From an uncultured Pelagibacteraceae bacterium (GTDB lineage Bacteria > Pseudomonadota > Alphaproteobacteria > Pelagibacterales > Pelagibacteraceae), in NCBI GenBank assembly GCA_902615145.1, contig CACMNK010000007.1, positions 1 through 33,225 on the forward strand: a DNA stretch of 33,225 nucleotides. The letters run 5' to 3'. Within the stretch, counting starts at the first letter, position 1. Every line of letters begins with the position of its first letter. The notes beneath the pieces are model-generated. The model worked only from the letters and a program-made list of their open reading frames with translations, made no database searches and was not told the DNA's origin. The translations under genes were made by a program, and so were the position numbers. Of this stretch, positions 27,976 through 33,225 are shown one piece after another.

Positions 27976-29070
27976 TTACTTTAATGTTGCTGCGTGAGCC
28001 ATTCCTAGCTTCGCATTTGACATTTGAGCACCACTCCAGAAAGGAACAGCTACATCAGCAAAATTCTTCATTGAAGTATAAACTTCATTAAAGAATTTGT
28101 TATCTTTAGCATTCTTATTTAAAGATGCTTTTGCAGCAGCCATATATTCTGTGAAATAATCAGAAGGAGTGTCCTCTAAGATTACTCCATGTTTAGTAGT
28201 TAACTCTCTAAGAGCTTTACCATTCTCATAGATTCTGTAACTTAAAGATTTTGCTAATGAAGCATTAGCAGCAACTTCAAGAGACTTTTTCTCATGAGCG
28301 CTCATAGCATTATAAGTTTTTCCAGTAATATAAAAGTCAGCATTTACGACTACTTGGTGTAAACCTTGTAAATAATAATGCTTTAATACTTTTTGGAAAC
28401 CAAATGTTAAGTCTGGTTTTGGACAACACCATTCAGCAGCATCGATTGTTCCTGCTTCAAGAGCTGGTAAAATATCTCCACCACCCATTGCAACAGAAGC
28501 TATACCAATGTCTTTATATGTTTGTCCTGGAATTCCTGGAGGAGTTCTGAACTTATATTTTCTAAAGTCAGCCATATCTTTAATTGGTTTTGGAAACCAA
28601 CCTAAAGCTTCTGGACCAACTGGTTGAATCATAAATCCTTTTATGTCTCTTCCCATTTCTTTCCAAAGTTGGTCGTATAATTCTTTACCACCACCGTATT
28701 GGAACCATGATAGGAATGCAATATTGTCGATACCAACTCCACCACCAGCTACTGGCGAACCAAATAACATAGCAGCAGGATGATCTCCTGACCAATAGTG
28801 AGTCCATGCGAAACCACAATCAATCAGTCCTTTATCAACAGCATCAAGAGTTTCCTTAACTCCAACAACAGCGCCCGCAGGTAAAATTTCGAATTTTAAC
28901 GAACCAGCTGTTAATTCAGTTACTGTATCAGTAAAGTCCTTCAACATTTTCACTTCATCAGCTTTAGTGTTAAGAACTGTCTGACATTTTAGTGTTTTTG
29001 CAGCGTTAGCATTAGATACAAATCCAAGCACTAAAACAGATGCAAATAACATTGAAATGATTTTTTTCAT
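27976..29070 (-). CDS. dctP: TRAP transporter substrate-binding protein (DctP, TakP-like)
   Basis: This 364-residue periplasmic binding protein has a signal peptide at 1-23 (SMLFASVLVLGFVSNANA core). The family-defining Arg that pairs with substrate carboxylate is R175 (KYKFRTPPG). Q149 and the E213-W214 pair (AAEWCCPKPD) match positions that bind metal and 2-oxo acid in TakP-type proteins, so a hydroxy- or oxo-carboxylate is the best guess. AGAVVG and PALEAGTIDA are further landmarks. It is the first gene of the dctPQM unit, has the clearest Shine-Dalgarno in the window, and ends 23 nt before a strong hairpin. All three features suggest high expression. Confidence 0.94.
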   Translation of the reverse strand: MKKIISMLFASVLVLGFVSNANAAKTLKCQTVLNTKADEVKMLKDFTDTVTELTAGSLKFEILPAGAVVGVKETLDAVDKGLIDCGFAWTHYWSGDHPAAMLFGSPVAGGGVGIDNIAFLSWFQYGGGKELYDQLWKEMGRDIKGFMIQPVGPEALGWFPKPIKDMADFRKYKFRTPPGIPGQTYKDIGIASVAMGGGDILPALEAGTIDAAEWCCPKPDLTFGFQKVLKHYYLQGLHQVVVNADFYITGKTYNAMSAHEKKSLEVAANASLAKSLSYRIYENGKALRELTTKHGVILEDTPSDYFTEYMAAAKASLNKNAKDNKFFNEVYTSMKNFADVAVPFWSGAQMSNAKLGMAHAATLK

Positions 29071-29076
29071 TATATT

Positions 29077-29082
29077 TCCTCT
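29077..29082 (-). promoter_or_regulatory. strong Shine-Dalgarno for dctP
   Basis: AGAGGA (minus strand) lies 6 nt before the ATG at 29070. Most genes in the window have no visible Shine-Dalgarno, so this stands out and fits high expression of a binding protein. It also confirms the dctP start. Confidence 0.75.
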
Positions 29083-29086
29083 TGTT

Positions 29087-29100
29087 AGTTAAATTTAACT
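29087..29100. repeat. 14-bp perfect palindrome in the dctP leader
   Basis: AGTTAAATTTAACT reads the same on both strands. It is 17 nt upstream of the dctP ATG and just before the Shine-Dalgarno, so a bound repressor or a small RNA stem could affect dctP. It is made only of A/T apart from one G-C pair in each arm, so chance cannot be excluded. Confidence 0.35.
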
Positions 29101-29127
29101 TAATCAATTCAATCAGAAAAACAAACC

Positions 29128-29158
29128 TGATACAAGTGACAATCGTTTGATATGAGTG
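29128..29158. promoter_or_regulatory. tandem imperfect 11-bp repeats in the dctP/GMC divergent region
   Basis: TGATACAAGTG (29128-29138) and TGATATGAGTG (29148-29158) agree at 9 of 11 positions and are exactly 20 bp apart, about two helical turns. They sit in the middle of the 133-bp gap between the divergent dctP and GMC oxidoreductase genes. The layout suits a regulator binding one DNA face and controlling both units. No regulator gene is adjacent. Apart from this, the palindrome and the Shine-Dalgarno, I see no convincing promoter in the gap. Confidence 0.4.
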
Positions 29159-29203
29159 TAAAGATGATTAATTAAATTAAGTAAAAAATTAATTCAACTA
29201 GAA

Positions 29204-30799
29204 ATGGAAAATTTTGATTTTATAATTATTGGTGCAGGGTCTGCTGGATGCGTTCTCGCAAATAGACTGTCAGAAAATTCACAAAATAAAGTCTTATTAA
29301 TTGAAGCAGGAGGAAAAGATAATTATCCCTGGATACACATTCCTGTTGGATATTTTAAGACTATGCACAACCCCTCTGTTGATTGGTGTTACAAAACTGA
29401 ACCAGATGAAACAATGAATAACCGCTCTATTAGGTATCCAAGAGGAAAAACTTTAGGCGGAAGTTCAGCAATTAATGGTTTGTTATATATTAGAGGCCAA
29501 AGTAGAGATTATGATATTTGGAGACAATTAGGTAATACTGGTTGGGGTTGGGACGATGTTCTTCCATATTTTATTAAAGCAGAAAATCAAGAGCGTGGAA
29601 AAGATGATTTTCATGGAGTTGGAGGTCCTTTATCTGTGTCTGACCAAAGAATACAACTACCATTACTAAATGAGTTTCAAAATGCTGCAGAAGAATTTGG
29701 TATACCTAAAACTAAAGATTTTAATACTGGTAATAATCATGGTTGCGGATATTTCCAAGTTACTGAAAAAGATGGTTTTAGATGTAGTACTGCAGTTGGA
29801 TATTTAAATCCAATAAAGCATAGAAGAAATTTAAAAATCGTTACCAAAGCTCATGTGAAAAAAATTAACTTTGAAAATAAAACAACAAAAAGTGTTGAAT
29901 ATTGGCAAGAGAACGAGCTTAAAAAAGTTATAGTAAATAAAGAGGTTATCTTATCTTCTGGATCTATTGGTTCTCCACAAATTTTACAAACCTCCGGAAT
30001 AGGTAATTCTGATAAGCTAAAAAATTTAGGTATAGAGATGGTTCATGATCTAAAAGGAGTAGGAGAAAATCTTCAAGATCACCTAATGTTTAGACCAATT
30101 TATAAAATTCACGGGCTCAAGTCGTTGAATAAAAAAATTAATAGTTTGTTCGGTAAATTAATGATTGGACTAGAATATGTTTTCAATAGAAGTGGACCAA
30201 TGACAATGGGTGCAAGTCAAATGTGCATGTTTGCTAAAAGTGATCCTTCTTTAGAATTACCAGATCTTCAATGGCATGTTCAACCAATGAGTATGGATAC
30301 TTTAGGTGCAACAAAGAATCATGATTTTCATGCGTTTACTCCAACTGTATCAAACATTAGACCGACTAGTAGAGGTCACGTAAATATAACCAATAAAGAT
30401 TCTAGAATTTATGCAAAAGTAAAACTTAATTATCTATCAACAGAACATGATCGAATGATTGCTGCAAAAGGATTAAAACTTACAAGGAAAATTGTAATGG
30501 AGTCTGAAACTTTTAAAAAATATAACCCTGAAGAATATAGACCAGGAATAAATATTAATGATGATGAAGAGCTGGTAAAAGCTGGTGCAGATTATGCTCA
30601 AACTATTTTTCATCCTGTTGGTACATGCAAAATGGGACAAGATGATATGGCTGTGGTTGATGAAACACTTAAAGTTAAAGGTTTAAATAATTTAAGAGTT
30701 ATTGATGCATCTATAATGCCTAATATAACTTCTGGTAATACTAATGCACCGACAATAATGATTGCAGAAAAAGGTGCTGATATGATACTTAGGAGTTAA
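29204..30799 (+). CDS. GMC-family FAD oxidoreductase, choline-dehydrogenase-like
   Basis: This 531-residue flavin-dependent alcohol dehydrogenase has FAD motif GAGSAG at 10-15 with acidic E34 (LLIEAGG). The GMC signature 1 is PRGKTLGGSSAINGLLYIRG (79-98), and signature 2 is near 251-265 (SSGSIGSPQILQTSGIG). The catalytic pair is H470 (FHPVGTCKMG) and N514 (SGNTNAPTIM), with the same 44-residue spacing as choline oxidase H466/N510. It is closest in appearance to BetA choline dehydrogenase and related alcohol dehydrogenases. No betaine-aldehyde dehydrogenase or Bet regulator is adjacent, so choline as substrate is not established. It is divergent from the TRAP operon and starts a five-gene rightward run. 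Confidence 0.9.
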   Translation: MENFDFIIIGAGSAGCVLANRLSENSQNKVLLIEAGGKDNYPWIHIPVGYFKTMHNPSVDWCYKTEPDETMNNRSIRYPRGKTLGGSSAINGLLYIRGQSRDYDIWRQLGNTGWGWDDVLPYFIKAENQERGKDDFHGVGGPLSVSDQRIQLPLLNEFQNAAEEFGIPKTKDFNTGNNHGCGYFQVTEKDGFRCSTAVGYLNPIKHRRNLKIVTKAHVKKINFENKTTKSVEYWQENELKKVIVNKEVILSSGSIGSPQILQTSGIGNSDKLKNLGIEMVHDLKGVGENLQDHLMFRPIYKIHGLKSLNKKINSLFGKLMIGLEYVFNRSGPMTMGASQMCMFAKSDPSLELPDLQWHVQPMSMDTLGATKNHDFHAFTPTVSNIRPTSRGHVNITNKDSRIYAKVKLNYLSTEHDRMIAAKGLKLTRKIVMESETFKKYNPEEYRPGININDDEELVKAGADYAQTIFHPVGTCKMGQDDMAVVDETLKVKGLNNLRVIDASIMPNITSGNTNAPTIMIAEKGADMILRS

Positions 30800-31392
30800 T
30801 GTTCGCTGATTTTGTTACACCAGAACAAATTACTATCTTAACGCAAATAATCTTAATTGATCTTGTGCTTGCAGGAGATAATGCAATTATTATTGGAATG
30901 GTTGCCTCAAAATTTCCTTTAGAGCAAAGAAAGAAAATTATTTTTTGGGGTATTGGTGGCGCAGTTGTTCTAAGAATAATTTTAACATTATTGACAGCTT
31001 ATTTGTTGCAGATAACTGGCTTAAGATTAATTGGTGGAGTACTTTTACTTTATATTGTTTACAAGCTTTACGTTGACGTGGTGAAAGGTTCAAATCATGA
31101 TAGTGACATTAAAGTAGATAATTCAAGTTTCTTAAAAGCAATTTGGACAATTTTGTTAGCTGATTTTACCATGAGTTTAGATAATGTTTTAGGGGTTGCT
31201 GGAGCAGCTGGAGATCATTACTATCTATTAGTTTTTGGACTAGTTTTATCAATTGTTTTAATGGCAACAGCTGCAACATTAATATCTAATTGGATAAAAA
31301 AGTATAAATGGATAGCTTGGGCTGGCTTAATTGCGATACTTATTGTTGCTATTGAGTTGATTTACACTGATATTAAAATATTATTTTTATAA
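30799..31392 (+). CDS. TerC-family integral membrane protein (YjbE-like)
   Basis: This 197-residue protein has about six to seven transmembrane helices. Two membrane-embedded acidic motifs are clear: IDLVLAGDNAIIIGMVAS (D21, D27) and ADFTMSLDNVLGVAGAA (D122, D128), which are thought to bind metal ions in the family. Members are linked to tellurite resistance or to manganese and calcium export; the short YjbE type fits best by length. Its start overlaps the GMC stop by one base, and its stop overlaps the next SDR start by one base (both TAATG), so translation is coupled. A role in metalating secreted enzymes is a family idea, not shown here. Confidence 0.9.
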   Translation: MFADFVTPEQITILTQIILIDLVLAGDNAIIIGMVASKFPLEQRKKIIFWGIGGAVVLRIILTLLTAYLLQITGLRLIGGVLLLYIVYKLYVDVVKGSNHDSDIKVDNSSFLKAIWTILLADFTMSLDNVLGVAGAAGDHYYLLVFGLVLSIVLMATAATLISNWIKKYKWIAWAGLIAILIVAIELIYTDIKILFL

Positions 31393-32159
31393 TGTTCCTT
31401 AAAAATTATAATTTTAAAAACAAAACTGCAGTTGTAACTGGTGCAGGTAAAGGAATTGGGAGAGCCTGTGCAATTGCTTTGGCTGAAGCTGGAGCAAATT
31501 TAATCATTATAAGTAGAACTAATAAAGATTTAAATGAAGTTTCTAAGAAAATAAAAAAATTTAAATCAAAATGTAAATCTTATGTTTGTGATATTACAAA
31601 TTACGATGAAGTTAAAAAAATTATCAATAAACAGCCAAGAATAGATATCTTAATTAATAATGCAGGAAACAATAGACCAGCCCATTTTACCAAAGTTAAA
31701 AAGGAAGATATGGAATATATGGTTAAGATTAATACAATAGCGAGTTTTAACTTGGCTCATCTTTGTGCGCTAAAAATGATAAAGTCAAAAAATCGAAAAA
31801 AATTAGGAGGATCTATTGTAAACATGTCATCGCAAATGGGGCATGTAGGTGGACCTATAAGGAGTGTATATAACATGAATAAATTTGGTTTAGAGGGTTT
31901 AACCAAAGGAATGTCCATAGATTTAGCAAAATATAACATTAGAGTTAATACTGTTTGCCCAACCTTTGTTGTAACTCCCATGACTAAAAAGTTTTTGAAA
32001 GATAAAAAATTTAAAAGAGATATGCTGAATAATATTCCCTTAGGAAGATTTGCAGAACTATCTGAAGTAGCTTCAGCTGTAGTATTTTTAGCTTCTGATG
32101 CAGCTTCAATGATTACAGGAACTTCATTATTGGTTGATGGTGGATGGACAGCAAAATAA
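31392..32159 (+). CDS. short-chain dehydrogenase/reductase
   Basis: This 255-residue classical SDR has glycine motif TGAGKGIG at 17-24, NNAG at 89-92, and catalytic S147, Y160 and K164 (YNMNK). R42 after the second strand (ISRTN) suggests NADP(H) preference, unlike the SDR at 23723, which has Asp there. The C-terminal TGTSLLVDGGWTAK is typical. It may act on the product of the GMC oxidoreductase or on a related sugar or hydroxy acid; the substrate is unknown. One-base overlap with the TerC gene and 16-nt overlap with the M23 gene place it in one transcript. Confidence 0.9.
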   Translation: MFLKNYNFKNKTAVVTGAGKGIGRACAIALAEAGANLIIISRTNKDLNEVSKKIKKFKSKCKSYVCDITNYDEVKKIINKQPRIDILINNAGNNRPAHFTKVKKEDMEYMVKINTIASFNLAHLCALKMIKSKNRKKLGGSIVNMSSQMGHVGGPIRSVYNMNKFGLEGLTKGMSIDLAKYNIRVNTVCPTFVVTPMTKKFLKDKKFKRDMLNNIPLGRFAELSEVASAVVFLASDAASMITGTSLLVDGGWTAK

Positions 32160-32947
32160 TATTTAGATTATTTTTCTTTATAATCTTTCTCATCCCTACT
32201 CACTCACACGCTATTGAATTTAAAGGAAAATTTTTACAGGGTCATTTTATTGTTGGTATTACTAACCCTTCAGCAAAAATTATTATTGATAAAAAAGAAG
32301 TTAAAGTATCTAAGGATGGTTTTTTTGCTTTTGGTATAGATAGAGATAGAAAATTTGATCTAACTATAACAAAAATTCAAGATGGTAAAAAAGAGAAAAT
32401 AGTAAAGAAAGTTTTAAAAAGAAAATATAATATCCAAAGAATAGATGGACTAGAAGAAAGCAAGGTTACACCACCAGAGTCAGTTTACAAAAGAATTAAA
32501 GAAGAAAATAATAAGATAGGAAAAGCAAGAGCAATTAATTCCGATTTACCTTTTTTTAAAAATCAATTCATTATGCCAGTTAAAGGAATTATAAGTGGAG
32601 TTTATGGAAGTCAAAGAATTTTAAATGGCAAACCTAAATGGCCACATTATGGAATTGATATTGCTGCTAAAAAAGGAACTATGATTAAATCATCAGGCTC
32701 TGGGACAGTAACAATGGCAGAGGATGATTTGTATTATACTGGTGGGACTATAATTATGGATCATGGACATGGTATTTCCACAATATATTCTCATCTTGAA
32801 AGTGTAATGGTTTCAGTAGGTGATAAAATAAATCAAGGAGATATTATTGGAACGGTTGGATCAACTGGAAGATCCACAGGTCCACATTTAGATTTTAGAG
32901 TTAATTGGTTCCAGACTAGACTCGATCCCATGTCTGTAATAAATTAA
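32144..32947 (+). CDS. exported M23-family (LytM-like) protein with HxD instead of HxH
   Basis: This 267-residue periplasmic protein has a signal peptide at 1-23 (FRLFFFIIFLIPTHSHA core). Residues 25-100 form a beta-rich N-terminal domain. The LytM/M23 domain is at 140-265: zinc motif HxxxD at H168/D172 (HYGIDIAAKKG), H217 in STIYSHLES, and GSTGRSTGPHLDFRV at 239-253. The last motif normally reads HxH, where the second His binds zinc. Here it is H248-x-D250, so the third ligand would be Asp. It may still be a peptidoglycan endopeptidase or be an inactive regulator. It overlaps the SDR by 16 nt. Confidence 0.9.
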   Translation: MDSKIIFRLFFFIIFLIPTHSHAIEFKGKFLQGHFIVGITNPSAKIIIDKKEVKVSKDGFFAFGIDRDRKFDLTITKIQDGKKEKIVKKVLKRKYNIQRIDGLEESKVTPPESVYKRIKEENNKIGKARAINSDLPFFKNQFIMPVKGIISGVYGSQRILNGKPKWPHYGIDIAAKKGTMIKSSGSGTVTMAEDDLYYTGGTIIMDHGHGISTIYSHLESVMVSVGDKINQGDIIGTVGSTGRSTGPHLDFRVNWFQTRLDPMSVIN

Positions 32948-32950
32948 ATT

Positions 32951-33067
32951 ATGCAAACATTAATCCTATTAAGCTTGGTAATTGTTATTGCTTGGGTTTT
33001 GTTCAGACCTTTTAGCAAAAAAGAGCTTGATAGATATAATGATAAAAATTGGCCAGATATGCATTAA
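32951..33067 (+). CDS. 38-residue single-TM microprotein, related to the one after lon
   Basis: ATG at 32951 opens 38 codons to TAA at 33065-33067, starting 3 nt after the M23 stop. Residues 2-18 are a hydrophobic helix (QTLILLSLVIVIAWVLF), then R19-P20, SKKELDRYND and KNWPDMH. Aligned without gaps to the microprotein at 14059-14178, positions 19, 20, 22, 23, 25, 27, 30, 32 and 33 are identical, position 29 is aromatic in both, and both place a Trp one or two residues later. This supports a real, related pair. The function is unknown; the short helix and charged tail suggest an inner-membrane partner protein. Confidence 0.7.
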   Translation: MQTLILLSLVIVIAWVLFRPFSKKELDRYNDKNWPDMH

Positions 33068-33101
33068 TGAATGCACCTGTCAACAGAACGCCCCCTACTA
33101 A

Positions 33102-33225
33102 TCAATCTAATTCAAATTCCTTAGTATAATCTTTTTTGAGATTTGGATCTTGTTTTGATTTTTCCAAAATACAATTTCCTATGACTAAATAATCTAATTC
33201 TGTTCCCATAAAACAATTAAAAGCA
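33102..33225 (-). CDS. C-terminal fragment, probable NodU/CmcH-type carbamoyltransferase
   Basis: A minus-strand frame is open from the right edge to TGA at 33104-33102, giving 40 codons. It reads NCFMGTELDYLVIGN followed by a charged tail ending FELD. The C-F-M-x-T-E-x-D-x-L-V-x-G-N pattern is what I recall from the C-terminus of NodU-type carbamoyltransferases, which transfer carbamoyl groups to sugars. Only the end is visible, so the assignment is tentative. A start at the internal ATG (35 codons) is possible but less likely. The 34-nt gap to the convergent microprotein holds no clear terminator. Confidence 0.45.
   Translation of the reverse strand, partial: AFNCFMGTELDYLVIGNCILEKSKQDPNLKKDYTKEFELD

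Noticed and set aside
29204-30799. Firm assignment as betA with a choline-to-betaine pathway
   Set aside because: Catalytic residues fit the whole GMC alcohol-dehydrogenase group, and no betaine-aldehyde dehydrogenase, BetI or choline transporter is adjacent.
33060-33075. TGCATT/AATGCA hairpin as terminator after the last microprotein
   Set aside because: 6 bp, overlaps the stop codon and has no T-run.

Overview
This 33 kb window looks like the streamlined chromosome of a SAR11-type marine alphaproteobacterium (Pelagibacterales). The evidence is a strongly AT-rich base composition, Lys/Asn/Ile-rich proteins, almost no intergenic DNA, many 1-17 nt gene overlaps, and a gene content of full-length complex I, a tig-clpP-clpX-lon block, a TRAP transporter and family-5 uracil-DNA glycosylase. 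The taxonomic call is inference from style and content; no marker gene was compared. I saw no insertion sequence, prophage, CRISPR array or rRNA.

Region 1 (1-12183, all minus strand) is the complex I operon, transcribed leftward as nuoA-B-C-D-E-F-G-H-I-J-K-L-M. nuoM runs off the left edge. All iron-sulfur cysteine sets expected in NuoB, E, F, G and I are present. Upstream lie tRNA-Val(TAC) and tRNA-Asp(GTC), with a good sigma70-type promoter in front of tRNA-Val and no convincing terminator before nuoA, so read-through into nuo is possible.

Region 2 (12596-20162) holds a rightward TPR/glycosyltransferase-like gene and then a leftward proteostasis block: tRNA-Leu(TAG)-tig-clpP-clpX-lon, followed by a 39-codon single-TM microprotein. 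tig starts only 10 nt after the encoded CCA of tRNA-Leu. The lon start codon lies inside a perfect 11-bp inverted repeat, a candidate start-sequestering hairpin or RNA thermometer.

Region 3 (20216-23726) is a mosaic of small genes on both strands: several microproteins of 41-57 residues, a secreted histidine phosphatase, a family-5 uracil-DNA glycosylase whose start codon is 2 nt from that of the divergent phosphatase, a YbgC-type thioesterase and a DUF3047-like exported protein.

Region 4 (23723-33067) is a transport/catabolic locus with a divergent centre at about 29071-29203. Leftward are dctP-dctQ-dctM (TRAP), an NCS1 permease and an SDR. Rightward are a choline-dehydrogenase-like GMC oxidoreductase, a TerC-family protein, a second SDR, an M23-family protein with an altered metal motif, and a 38-codon microprotein. 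A strong hairpin plus T-run separates the binding-protein gene from its permease genes. The C-terminus of a probable NodU-type carbamoyltransferase enters from the right edge on the minus strand.

The most novel-looking items are a pair of tiny single-TM proteins (14059-14178 and 32951-33067) that share an ungapped RPxSKxExDxxNxKN pattern, the lon start-codon hairpin, and the near-leaderless tRNA-Leu/tig junction.
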